A DNA stretch of 29,445 nucleotides, from the NCBI GenBank assembly GCA_027604685.1, contig JADHYX010000089.1, positions 5,985 through 35,429 of the forward strand, in the 5' to 3' direction. The notes under the pieces were generated by a model. The model was not told where the DNA came from and made no database searches. It saw only the letters and a list, made by a program, of their open reading frames with translations. Shown here in pieces: positions 11,025-24,941 of the stretch. Position 1 is the first letter of the stretch; every line of letters begins with the position of its first letter. Made by a program: the position numbers and the translations under genes. The stretch comes from Lobulomyces angularis. Lineage: Eukaryota; Chytridiomycota; Chytridiomycetes; Lobulomycetales; Lobulomycetaceae.

Positions 11025-11611
11025 CTGATTATCAGCCGGCAATAAAGATAGTAGTACCTTTATCCTAACATTTAAATGTTTCATCTAAAAAAGTATTTAC
11101 AAAAATATAAACAACAACAACAACAACAAAAATAAAATTAACAGGAAAGAAAAGTTTTCGAGTAACTGACTAATGGGAAGTTGCAAAGCTTGAAAAGTAA
11201 GAAAGATTTTAAGATTTTAAGAAGATATCTTGATAGATGGGATTATTGTTCCTCGAAGGAGGTTGTAATTAAGTAGGAAATGACTACCATTTGTTGTTGG
11301 GAATTACTGATGTTTTATAGTAAAAATTTTTTTTAAATAGTAATCTTTTTCATAAGAAAATGGAACTTTATCTAATCATTTTTGACTTTGGATACAAGTA
11401 AACATAGCCAATCTAAAACCTACCTTTTACTGTTCCATTTCCTTTAGTCGTTTACTATGTTCTCGTTATTACCCATTACTACCAAAAAAATTATGTTTTT
11501 CGTAAAACTTTGCATATCAATTTTGACACTGCAGTTAAGAACAATAATTCTTTTTTTTTACATAAAAAATTTTAAAATTTATATTTTAAAAAAAAAAATT
11601 TTAACATAAAA
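11025..11611. other. intergenic region with an (AAC)n microsatellite
   Basis: No gene is apparent in this 587-nt stretch. A short (AAC)n microsatellite occupies about 11110-11129. The rest is less A/T-extreme than most gaps but contains stops in all frames. It probably holds the promoter of the mitochondrial protein gene starting at 11612. Confidence 0.6.
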
Positions 11612-12595
11612 ATGCTAATTCCTAACGCAGTTTCTCGTTTGCGAAACAGCAATTTGCCTACGCTCAATATCTACTTTATCAAACAATATACTCCCATAAA
11701 AAAAAATTGCAACAATGGCTTGCTTTTATTTAAGCCTAGACAATTCACAACATTGTCTCCTCTTGTAAAAAAGTCCTTAGCTGTTGGAAGCGGAGTCACC
11801 ATATTTATAATTACCAAACCGTATCTTTGGACTCTTGTAAGTCTGGGTAAGAAAGATAATCTGATCAAACACTAATACTTTGTCAACTTTTAAAAATAAT
11901 CATGTTTTAGCTATAGGTTATGGAACTTACAAATATGGTATAATTTAAAAATTAAAATTATATAACATTAATATGTGTTTTGCAGTAAACAACTTGTTAT
12001 TTCCTTATCGATACCACGTTTCTACATTCAATAACATAAATCCAGGAACTTTTTTAACTCAAATTTTTTTACAAAATGCATTGAGGAAAAACTTTCAAGA
12101 AGTTCAGATGCAACAACGAATTAATTCAATTATAAGTCAAGCAAATGCAAGTGTTAAAGACAAGATTAGCAGTGAGAAAAAATTAAGAGACATTTTTGGT
12201 ACATATATCTATTTAATTTTTTTTTTAAATACAGAAAAAAAATTTCTTATTTTTAGGAAGTTTTGGAAATTTAGAAATTTCGGCCCCTAGTACTGTCAGC
12301 TTTGAAGAATTTAATAACGAAACCTTTTTGAAACTAGAGTATTATATTGTTAATACTTCCAATTTTAATAAGGGTGTTGTCATTGTGAAAGGAGTAGAAA
12401 ATGAAATACCATCAGTTAGATTGTTAGGTAATTTACATTTGTTTTAACTTTTGCTAAGTAAAATGTTGACGATTTATAGATCCATTTGGAAAAATTTGGT
12501 TTTGCGGCAGAGGTAATAGTAAAAATGATGACTCCAATCAATTTAAAAACACAGAAGAGATTGTGGAAGCAGATTTTAGAGAGATAAAAAAGTAG
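11612..12595 (+). CDS. predicted mitochondrial inner-membrane protein, Tim21/Coa1-like C-terminal region, 5 exons
   Basis: Exons 11612-11846, 11911-11937, 11986-12198, 12257-12427 and 12480-12595 join in frame to 253 residues. The N-terminus (MLIPNAVSRLRNSN...) lacks acidic residues and carries Arg/Lys and hydroxyl residues like a mitochondrial targeting sequence. A hydrophobic segment spans ~55-82 (VTIFIITKPYLWTLVSLAIG). A soluble, mostly charged C-terminal half follows. The late part (KLEYYIVN..., GVVIVKGVEN, LLDPFGKIWFCGRG) resembles the beta-sheet domain shared by Tim21 and Coa1-type proteins of the import and cytochrome-oxidase assembly machinery. That resemblance is by pattern only. The donor at 11847 was chosen over the upstream GTAAGT at 11837 because the latter leads to an immediate stop. 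Confidence 0.72.
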
Positions 12596-12715
12596 CATCT
12601 GTTTTCCTTAAAAAAAAAAAAAAAGAACATTTTGGAAGTTTTTAGATACCATTATTTTCTTGTTTAAAATATGAAAATACATAGAAGTTTTATTTAATAA
12701 CAAAATATTTTAAAA

Positions 12716-13701
12716 TTAAATTAAAAAAAAGTAAACTATATGAAATAAAAGTAAGAAAGTTTGGCAAGGAATGGCAGCCGAAAAAGGAAATCTTTTATAC
12801 GTTAGAGATGAAGAAGTTGGAGTTGTGTCGCGTATTTCCAGTGTATCTGAAGTAGGGGTAGGGTCAATTTTTTCTTTCTTTGGAGAAAATCTGGTTTGGT
12901 TTTTAAGAGTTTCCGTTTCATTATATTTAATTTGTGTATAGATTGGAGGTTCAAAAATGCCAGCGCAAACATTAACATCATCCAGAAATGTGTTATCAGC
13001 ACAGTTCCCACTAGTAAAAATTATTTCCTTAATAATTTTTTTTATACTAACGGAGGATAATATCTGCAAACAATAACATTGCAAGTTAAATTTTGAATTC
13101 CATCTAGTTTCCAACCATAAGAAACACCACAACTAAAAGATAAATAAAAGAAAACGTATTTTAACAAGAAAATAAAAATAAAATAAAAAAACAGTTTCAG
13201 CTCTAATTGAAATTACCCAAGTGAGAAGGTTGTTCTCCAATATACTTGAGTCCAGTGGTTGAATGAACCGTATTCGGGTATGCCCTCTCTAACCCATAGA
13301 TTAACAGCATCAGTAACAGAAAATAGATCTTTTGATAAAACACCTTTGAATATTTAAAAATAATGAAAAATCCTTCATTATTATTTTTTTTTTTTAATTT
13401 TACTCTGTGAAGTCGCAAGATTTTCACCAACAGTTTCTTCCAAATGTTCTAATGCGCACTGGTCTGCAGCTAAAAGACCTGCATATTTCAAACTATCACT
13501 AAGAAAATAAAATATAATAAAAAGGTGGCAGCATATTTACATGGCCAGAAAATCGTTCCAAACTAAAGGATTAACCCCATTACCAACATATAAAAACCTA
13601 GCGTCATTGTGAGCTAACAGAGCTTCTTCATCAGAACTGTTGTATTCTGATGCAGCTTGGAGCTTTATTGAAGCCAACAATAAAAAGGTCGAAATTTTCA
13701 T
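12716..13701 (-). CDS. secreted CAP (SCP/PR-1) protein with GPI-like C-terminus, 5 exons
   Basis: Exons: 13541-13701, 13498-13404, 13343-13217, 13132-13052 and 13010-12716, giving 252 residues. A signal peptide (MKISTFLLLASIKLQA) precedes a CAP domain. All family motifs are present: LLAHNDAR with His31, GENLA with Glu79, W..E with Glu105, HWTQVYW with His115 (together the usual CAP tetrad), and CRYYPPGN (150-157). Cysteines at ~129, 145, 150, 158 and 170 suggest disulphides. After the domain comes a Thr/Ser/Pro-rich stretch (DPTPTSDTLEIRDTTPTSSS) and a strongly hydrophobic end (TFLLLFHIVYFFLI) with nothing after it, the layout of a GPI-anchor signal. Fungal CAP proteins bind sterols or lipids and act at the surface or in host contact; which applies here cannot be seen. 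NST/NLT/NET sequons fit secretion. Confidence 0.9.
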
Positions 13702-14172
13702 TTTTAGAGTTTTTCTATTTTTTTTTTTTTTTTTCGCGACTTTTGATTTCTACTAAATTTGTAGATAACTTGTTAATTAACATTCAAAAAAAATAACAGT
13801 TAGTTGATCATAGTTCTTCTTCGCTACAAATAACCTTCATTTAATCTGTTTATGCCTTTGCAGAGCGTTTTTCCACTTTTTGGTCCTATCTTTTATAAAA
13901 TTAAAAAATAACATCCCAATTGAACTCTACATTAGAATTTTTTTATATGTTAAAAATATATAATCTAAGGAACTGAACCTATTAGAACAATTGTTATTGG
14001 TCAAAAAAAATATGCGTTTTCTGTATTGCATTATTTGTTGCAAGATCTAATTAATAGTCACAAGAATTTACTTTTTATTAGGTGATGTATTGATAATACA
14101 AAATAATACATTTAAAAAAGAAAACATATAATTTAGATTAGTCTCTGATTAAGTATAAAGGGAAATTTTTTT
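13702..14172. other. intergenic, no gene seen
   Basis: This 471-nt gap lies between the start of the CAP gene and the stop of MCM4, both on the minus strand. It should contain the CAP promoter and the MCM4 3' end. A T15 run sits just upstream of the CAP start (13718-13734). No protein-like or RNA-like element was found. Confidence 0.6.
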
Positions 14173-17797
<3,625 letters not shown>

Positions 17798-18361
17798 ATT
17801 AAAAAATTAAATATTGAATTAAAGTTTTTGACTAGGGTTTTTGATGAAGCCCTTGTCAATCTTCAAATTTTAACAATTTCCTATCATTTTTTAATGGTTG
17901 TAAAATATTATCAAAATATTAATTAATACAAGAAATTTCAAAAAATAAATCTATTTTGAACTAAATGTATAATCAACTATAAACTTTCCAAATTCTAAAG
18001 GCTTTCATCGTAAAACCGATAAACACAGTTGATATTACATTTACACAACTTTTAACAATTAAAATTTTGACTCTGAGGTTGTTTTTTGTTAAAAATATAT
18101 TTTTTTTTTTAAATTTATTGATTACTGTAAATTTTTTCTTTTATTGACTGTTTTATAAGATTTTCTCAATTTATTTATATTTTTTAATTCATTTCCTTTT
18201 TTCATAAAAAAAATGAAGGTAAATTTCTTGAACAATTTTAATGAGATATTTTAATGGTAATCCAAATAACAAAAAATTTTTAAATAAATTTGACACAACA
18301 ATTCCATGTAAATTTTATATTTATTAAACAAATTTGAATTCAATCTAAAATTTAACTGGCA
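17798..18361. other. intergenic, no gene seen
   Basis: This 564-nt gap between the MCM4 start and the ankyrin-protein stop (both minus) contains A/T runs and no sustained protein-like frame. It presumably carries the MCM4 promoter. No cell-cycle box (for example ACGCG) could be identified. Confidence 0.55.
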
Positions 18362-21186
18362 TTAAGCTTTTTTGAATACTTTAAAAAAGCTGGCTGCTTC
18401 CCCAGACAATTTACTACTTACTTTTTGGGAAGGAGAGGAAGTTGCTGAATTAGTGTTAGTCGAAATTGAAGAATCGAGTAAACTGCTATTATTGCTATTT
18501 GTGCTAACGGGTAATAATTCTTCACTTCCATTGTATTCAGCAAAACTTCCATTACTTTTTTCTTTTTCTAAAGCCCTCCATCGTGTCTTTTGTAAATTTT
18601 TTTGCTCTGGAGAACTAGTTGCTTTTTGAAAAACTGGATCAGGTAGTAAATATTTTTGAATTAATTCCATAATCTGAGTTTCTTCAATGGAAACAGTGCT
18701 TTTTGCTATATTTAAAAAAAAAGAAAAATAAAAAAAAACCAAATTATGAAAATTTTTTTTAAATGAAAATGGCAAACCAAAGTATTCTTTTAATTCATTT
18801 TCACTGATGCCAACTCGAAGTCCAACACTATGTGCAGTTTCAGAATCATTATTCAGACAAGTGATATCTGCTCCGTTTCTAATTAAAAATTGTGCAACGG
18901 CTTTATGTTTTTGACTAATAGCTTCGTGCAAAAAAGTCCTTTTGAATAATAAATAATATTGTATAAAAAATTTTTAAAGATAATCAATAAACTTTTAAAA
19001 AACTTACCAGTTGTTTTCACCCCTTTTGTTGATGTCTATTTTAAAACAGTGGAAAAATGCAATAAGAAAACCTAGATTTCCGTTTCTTGCAGCGACTTGA
19101 ACTGCGTTTGAACCCCATGGATCGAACGTTGATTCCGGGTTTAACCCGTTTTTTAAAAAAATACAAGTTATTTCTAAAGACTGTTGCGCAAAATAAGGAT
19201 ATGTCAAATGTTGAATGGTTTTAGTATCGTATCTACAAAAAAAAATTTAATTTTCACAAATATATATTATAAATTTTTTTTTCAGCTGCTTCTTACTTTA
19301 GAAGAAGTAATTTGCATGCATCAACATGCTTTCCAGCACAAGCTAATTCAACAGGGAATATCTTTTTATTTTTGAAGAAAGTTTCAGGTAAATGTGAATG
19401 CGGCATACTGGTACTGGTTAAGGGAGGCGATATTGTGGTTCCATCATCTTTATTTAAACTTTTATCACTATTTTTTACACCTTTTTTGTGAGCTGTTATG
19501 GTTTTGGAGCCAAATTGCCTTTTATAACTACTGGAACTAATCAAACTTGTAGCAGCCTTTGCGGCATCACTCTTTATTTTACATAATAATGTGTAAGTTT
19601 CAAATGGTAAACCAAAATTATGATCAGCCCCATGCTCTAAAAGCGATCGAATAACGCCTGGATTTCCTTTACAGCATGCTAAATGTAGTGGTGATAGGCC
19701 ATACCATGTTTGATTAACGTTTGCTTTCTAAAAAATACACAAAAATTTTTATCAAAAACGCACATAATAAAAAACGTTTTACCTTCACCATTGACCGCAC
19801 AACGTTATCCAGACCAATTCCAACAACTGTCATGAAATAACTTGGAAAAGCAAATGGTTCTGTATTGTTGTTTGATTTTTTTTGATTTATCATAGGTTGA
19901 CTAATAGTAGTACTGACTGCTGGAGCATTTACATTTATTGGAAAACCTTTTTCTAATAGCACTAAACAAACACTTTCTAATCCATTAGCTACTGCATGTA
20001 AAAAACAATTGTTGGTTTCGTTGGGACGTTTCTTCTTTAACGAATTAGGAGTCAAATCTTCGAGAAGAGTACAAGCAGCACTTGTACGATTATCATGAAT
20101 TGCCAGATTTAGTAAGTGAAAAGTAACTAAAAACAATTTAAAAAACTAAAAGTTAGCATTTTAAGAACAAAAAATGACTACCTGCCACTGATTTTTTTTT
20201 CTTTTTCGGTTTTAATAAGGCATTCAATTTACTTAAGGTGCTTTGTCCTTTTTCTTTTTTTCCACTATCTAACAAAAATTATTAAAAAAAAAAGAAAAAA
20301 GAGTCATTGTTAATAATTCAAATTCATCTAGAGAAGTCAAACCTTTACGGACTCGATTTGTTACTCCTACTTTACTTCTAATCATGTCTGTCGTATAAAG
20401 TTGATATAATATAAACCTCTGCCAGCGCGGTTTTGTATCGCGTTGCTTGAATTCTGCTAAAGATAAATAACCAGGGGATGGTAAGCTGCTAGCTGTAAAT
20501 CCAAAATTTTGTTTAAAAGAACTGCTACTGAAACTTCCGCTGATACTTTTTGGACTATTTTCCGGACTTGAAACTCCTAAACTAGATCTAGCTGTAGATG
20601 GAGAAGAATCAAATTTAGAAGTCGAAGGGTTATAAAAACTTTGAGTTTTTGTTATAGACTTAAAAGCAAAGCTATTTCTGCCGGGTTCTATTTGAGTATT
20701 AGGTATATTTGAGTTATTTGATTTTGAATTTGAAATGGCATTTGCAGATTGAGCTGAAGCAACCAAAACACCAGGTATTTTTCCACCCGTTACAGCATTT
20801 GAAGTGTCAAGTCGAGAGGGAGGAGGACCACGTCTTGATATTTGAACTGTTGGAGAAGCCGGGGTTTGTAAGATAGTACTGCTATTTACAGGTGAAGGTG
20901 ATGAAGTAGATCGGGATCTATTTTTATGAAGACTATTTGTCTCAGTACTTTCTAAATTATTTTCAGTTTTGACAGCAGTATTGTTCTCTATGTTTTTATT
21001 AATTTGAGTTGAATTTTCTATTTTTATTTCAGTTGACATTTCTTTATCTATGGAAGTTTTACTATTCTTTTCTTTTAAAGTAATGCTATTTTTTAATATT
21101 GGAATTATTTTCACGCTAGGATCTTGGTCAACTAAATAAAAAATTTGTTAGGAAAATTAATCTTAATACACACCACGGTGACTCAT
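18362..21186 (-). CDS. ankyrin-repeat protein with Ser/Pro-rich N-terminus, 8 exons
   Basis: Exons: 21174-21186, 21131-20343, 20268-20182, 20126-19783, 19727-19297, 19232-19008, 18938-18778 and 18705-18362, giving 797 residues. The 13-nt first exon (MSHR) was chosen because it supplies the start and the right phase before a GTGTGT donor. Residues ~1-250 are low complexity, rich in Ser, Asn, Thr and SP motifs, and likely disordered and phosphorylated. A basic cluster KPKKKKKSV near 288 could be a nuclear signal. At least five ankyrin-like repeats lie between ~300 and 680, including LSPLHLACCKGNPGVIRSLLEHGAD, WGSNAVQVAARNGNLGFL and TFLHEAISQKHKAVAQFLIRNGAD (each split here only for recognition). 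The C-terminus is Ser-rich. No DNA-binding, SPX or kinase domain was seen, so it is probably a protein-interaction scaffold. Function unknown. Confidence 0.88.
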
Positions 21187-22153
21187 GAATATTTAGCAAT
21201 CTATACAGCCAAATAGTAGATTTACTGTGTGGTGACAAAAAAAAAAAAAAAAAACCAAAAGCAAAAAAAAAAAAAAAAGTCTAGCAACTGTGAAAGTTTT
21301 TTTTTATTTTTGAAAACTATTTTGATTGGTCAAAAAAATAAATTAATGCTGATTAAAAATATAAAGAAATATTTGAAAAAATAAGTACCTTTTTTTTTTT
21401 TTTTCACTTTTGAACAACTTTATTTCGCAAAAAAAAATAAAATAAAATATTTAAATTGTATAATATTTTATTTTTTTTTTTTTTTGCAAAATATCAAAAA
21501 TTTTTTCCAGAAGCTGTGGTGGTATTTAAAATATTTTAAAGTTTTCAACAATAGTTAATTATTAACTAAAACTTTTTTAAAGAAAATTTAATACTGCAAC
21601 GTTAGCAGCAATGAAGCAGGATTCTAACTTAACTGTAGCTAAAATAATTTTTTGTACTTTAAACAAGTTACAAATTACCCAAAATAATGAACAACCAGAT
21701 AACTATAACAAATGACCTAATCCGTCATGAAATCGTTTCATATATGTTGGATATTTGAATTCAGGTGAGTTACAGTTCCATTTTGAAGTTTGCAAGATAG
21801 ATCTGTGTTTCAATGAAATTTAATTTTCCTTTAGCTGTTCAAAAAGGTGTTAGTATTCAAGTTGCAAGAATGCTAAATTCAGCAATAGGCATTGTGTATT
21901 CTTATTCAATTTTCGATTTTAGTACTAATTTTAATTTTTAGCTTTTTATGAATCCAATTCATTCTCTTTGTAGAGAGTATTACATTTTTTCCATTCAAAT
22001 TTGCATTAGTTTAAAACATGTATAGCATATTTAACTCCTACATATATTTTTATATAATTACGAGTTTTGTCAACCGATGTAAACTTTAAAAAATTCCCTT
22101 TGAACCACTCACACTGGCTAAAATTAGTTATGTTGAATCGATCTAAAATTCCG
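21187..22153. other. intergenic region with a weak coding-like remnant (21611-21900, plus)
   Basis: Homopolymer-rich DNA fills 21187-21600. From 21611 an ATG opens a 34-codon frame (VAKIIFCTLNKLQITQ). Offset frames then give NDLIRHEIVSYMLDI and, after an intron-like GTGAGT...CTTTAG block (about 21769-21834), VQKGVSIQVARMLNSAIG. The pieces look protein-like but do not join in frame under any GT-AG splicing I could build. A decayed gene or one with missed exons is possible. No family was recognised. Confidence 0.3.
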
Positions 22154-22225
22154 GCCGGCATAGTATAGTGGTTAGTATAATTGATTGTGGCTCAATTGAC
22201 ACAGGTTCGATTCCTGTTGCCGGCA
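22154..22225 (+). tRNA. tRNA-His (anticodon GTG)
   Basis: This 72-nt tRNA is intronless. The acceptor stem GCCGGCA pairs with TGCCGGC, followed by discriminator A. The anticodon stem ATTGA/TCAAT closes loop TTGTGGC with anticodon GTG at 22187-22189. The T arm ACAGG/CCTGT closes the TTCGATT loop. Box A (TAGTATAGTGG) and box B (GGTTCGATTCC) are canonical RNA polymerase III promoters. The base at -1 is G, as in mature histidine tRNAs. An identical copy lies inverted at 24870-24941. Confidence 0.97.
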
Positions 22226-22232
22226 TTTTTTT
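22226..22232 (+). terminator. RNA polymerase III poly-T terminator
   Basis: Seven T residues directly follow the discriminator base of the tRNA-His gene, the normal RNA polymerase III stop. Confidence 0.85.
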
Positions 22233-22659
22233 GGAACTGGAGGGAGCATCATGAGAAAACAGTATTTTATTTTTGATATTATTATAGAGTTGAAATTTTT
22301 CCATTATATTGAATTCATCCAACAAGCAAACAAAAAAATTTTTAAAATATCAGTTTAATCAACAAAGGAATTCTTTTAATAAAAAAAAAACCTTTATGTT
22401 AAACCATATGATTCCTGAATATTTATTGATTAATGGGTAACTTTTTAGGAAAAAATAAGAAACTCTATGTTATAAAAAATTTTTTTGTTTACTTTTTCTT
22501 CACTTCATTATGATGGAATGTTTTTTTTAAGTTTTGTATATAATAGTTAAATAAATTAATGTAGAAAAGATAGATTTTTAGGTAAAAAATATAATTATTA
22601 TAAAAGTAATGGGATAGTTATTTCTATTAAACTGCAACAAAATTGTTCAAGATATAAAT

Positions 22660-23199
22660 TTAACACCTGAACATTGTACCTTTGGGAAGTGATCTTGGGA
22701 TTTTTTTAAAAAAGATCGTAAGATTTACAAAAAACTAAGCAGATGTCATTAAGGGATGACGAGGAAATTTAAATAATATTATGAATTATGAATAAACAAT
22801 GATTAATTGGAACTAGAATTATTCTATAGTGCTCAAAATCGAAAACACTGGTGAAAAATTCAATTTATTAAATCAAAATCTTCAATTTTTAAATTAACAT
22901 TTTCAGCTTTTAATTCAAAAAAACAATATCAAATGCTAGTCCAAGAAAAAGTTGTAGTCCATCTAAAAAAAAATCAAAAAATTCAATCGTCCAGATGACA
23001 ATTGTGAAAAAGACTATGTTACAAAAAGTGCTTTATATGAGCTCATAAAAAAAACACATCCAGCATTAAACAGTTTAATTCCAAAAAGAGGTAGACAGAA
23101 AAGATAAAAAAAGAAGAGTCAAATATCTTTTATTAAAAAATATATTGACCAATTAACAATTTTATGGAAGGAAAAGATGAAGGGTCCCAAAAATAAATG
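22660..23199 (+). pseudogene. decayed coding stretch, unknown family
   Basis: Protein-like segments occur on the plus strand separated by stops and frame changes: NLTPEHCTFGK, WDFFKKDRKIYKKLSRCH, then FSAFNSKKQYQMLVQEKVVV up to about 22990. One frame over come RPDDNCEKDYVTKSALYELI and HPALNSLIPKRGRQKR, then a stop, and in the same frame IDQLTILWKEKMKGPKNK. The codon usage and the Lys-rich but balanced composition look like former coding sequence rather than random A/T DNA. I do not recognise the family. It lies between the inverted tRNA-His genes. Confidence 0.45.
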
Positions 23200-23369
23200 A
23201 AAAAGAATTACAAGGTAAAACCATAGTGCTTTTCTTAAGGAAAGATTGATAGGCAAAGGAGGAACTTTGAAGAACTTGATTAACTTAATTAAAAGAACTG
23301 TTTGTTAAACGATTGAACTAAAATACAAAGAGTGGCTTTAGCTTTTTATTACATCCGTTCATACAATTA

Positions 23370-24026
23370 TTAGGACATTTCTATAATTGTATTTGAACTA
23401 ATATATTTTGTAAAAGAGTAAATGTTTGTAGTTAAATTATTTACAGAATTATCTACAGCATTATTAAAATAATATGAGAAATTTGAGCTGGAGTACGAGG
23501 AATTGATATATAAGTTAAATACCGCATCATTTTCAACTTCTACCGGAATTACGATTCATCTCATATATTGTATACTTGTTCATATTTACTTTTGTTTTCA
23601 AATTTTTATCTTGTAATCCGAATCCCAATCCTAATCCTATAACTGTTCCACATATAACCAAAGAGCTACATATTATAATAGTTTTCCTTATTTTTCTTTG
23701 TCTTTCAGATATTTTTCTTATCTATTTTTGGTTTGTCACTTTCCGTTCTTGAATGTTCATCGGTTGGAGCAACTTTTGACATTATAACATTAGGGTATTC
23801 TGAAATATTCTAATTACTACAATAATTCTTTTTACTTTTAAAATTTAATCAATTTATTTCCACAATTAATAGTTGAGTTTTGGTTCTTTTTACTGTTTAT
23901 TACTTTCATATATACTCTTTTATTATATTAGGATGTACTTTTCCATTTTTCTTTTGAATCATCTGGATGTATATAACTATCATCTGTTTGTATTGAACTT
24001 GATATACTAGATAGTATACCACTCAT
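23370..24026 (-). pseudogene. frameshifted gene for a type II single-pass membrane protein
   Basis: ATG at 24026 opens MSGILSSISSSIQTDDSYIH and splices in frame from 23939 to 23799 (139-nt GT-AG intron) into KYPNVIMSKVAPTDEH and a charged stretch. A one-base shift in an A5 run near 23712 is then needed to enter a basic-plus-transmembrane segment (RKIRKTIIICSSLVICGTV, then Gly/Leu-rich). A second, opposite shift near 23552 leads into an exterior-like part with several N-glycosylation sequons (INSSYSSSNFSYYFN, VNNLTTN), ending at a stop at 23370-23372. The layout is a short cytosolic tail, one helix, then an extracellular domain. The family is unknown. The two shifts suggest a recent pseudogene, because other genes in the window are intact. 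Confidence 0.55.
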
Positions 24027-24333
24027 TTTAGTTGATAAATGCTGCTGCCAAACAAAAAAATTAAAAAACAATGAAGATCTCAAATTAGTTCAGTTTAAAA
24101 AAAAAATAAAATTAACTGTTCATAACTGGTTTTGTTTTTTTTATCAATTTAAATAAATTATTGTAATTGGTATAGAAATATGGAATTAATTTAATAAGAA
24201 AAAAAAAATTATGAAATAAAAAAATACTGACTTAGTTTAAACTCTTTTCAAAAGTATTATTATTTGCAAAGATTTAACTTGATACTATTCTTACGCATTA
24301 AATTTCCTCCTTTGTTTTTTTTTTTTAATTTTG

Positions 24334-24655
24334 TCAATATTTTGAATATTGCCCATTCTTCAGCTCATCGTGACTACATGACTCTGCAACTTTCATCTTT
24401 ACATTAAGGTTTTCCAAATCTGGATTAGAATCCAGCCTATATTCTCCTAATTGATGTAATCTTTAGTAGAAAATCTTATCTTAGTCTTTTGTATCTCTTA
24501 ACTGCTTTGTAGTTAAAAAATAAATCAGAAAAATCGTCAATTTTGAAATGTGCACTGACCATTGCAACACTGCCAAGATATACAATAGGACTATCTTGGA
24601 AATAAAAGTAACTAATAATGAAGTAAGTTTTCAATGTTTGTAACGTAGTCAAAGA
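24334..24655 (-). pseudogene. decayed coding stretch on the minus strand
   Basis: Two protein-like blocks in different frames: FQDSPIVYLGSVAMVSAHFK continuing to a stop after AVKRYKRLR (around 24485), and then LHQLGEYRLDSNPDLENLNV continuing through KVAESCSHDELKNGQYSKY to a stop at 24334-24336. Composition is coding-like. No start codon or clean splice joins them. The family is unknown. The NVKMKVAESCSHDEL block loosely resembles the VRVDIS blocks of the inverted repeat at 27135-27548. Confidence 0.4.
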
Positions 24656-24681
24656 ACAAACAAATTGAGTTTATGAGCTTC

Positions 24682-24828
24682 ATGCCTCTATATGTTCAAT
24701 TCCATTCTACAATAAAACAATTGACATTTATCAACTTCAACTCTTTACACAACAAAACCTGTACCTTAAAATCGCCTCATTTTTTGTCATTAATAAAAGC
24801 AACCTACAAGTTACCAAAAATTTATTAA
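24682..24828 (+). repeat. diverged copy of the repeated ORF also found at 27231
   Basis: A 48-codon frame begins MPLYVQFHSTIKQ. The same region of the 27231 ORF reads MALCVPFHSTLKH, and the DNA at 24679-24720 matches 27281-27322 at about five positions in six. The similarity fades on either side. This shows two old copies of one sequence about 2.6 kb apart in the same orientation. Whether it was ever a gene, and on which strand, is unclear. Confidence 0.5.
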
Positions 24829-24865
24829 AACATTCAATAAAACATTCAATACTAGTTTCTGGTAC

Positions 24866-24869
24866 AAAA
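24866..24869 (-). terminator. RNA polymerase III poly-T terminator
   Basis: On the minus strand four T residues follow the second tRNA-His gene, a minimal RNA polymerase III terminator. It is shorter than the T7 of the other copy. Confidence 0.6.
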
Positions 24870-24941
24870 TGCCGGCAACAGGAATCGAACCTGTGTCAAT
24901 TGAGCCACAATCAATTATACTAACCACTATACTATGCCGGC
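24870..24941 (-). tRNA. tRNA-His (anticodon GTG), second copy
   Basis: This gene is identical over all 72 nt to the plus-strand copy at 22154-22225, including boxes A and B and the GTG anticodon. The only shared flank is three bases upstream (CGG) and four T residues downstream. The pair therefore forms an inverted repeat with a 2.6-kb spacer. Confidence 0.97.

Noticed and set aside
18372..18629. Plus-strand open frame over the last exon of the ankyrin gene
   Set aside because: It is antisense to a Ser-rich exon that joins correctly to the ankyrin repeats.
22143..22325. Minus-strand 60-codon frame
   Set aside because: It runs through the tRNA-His gene and has no protein-like character outside it.
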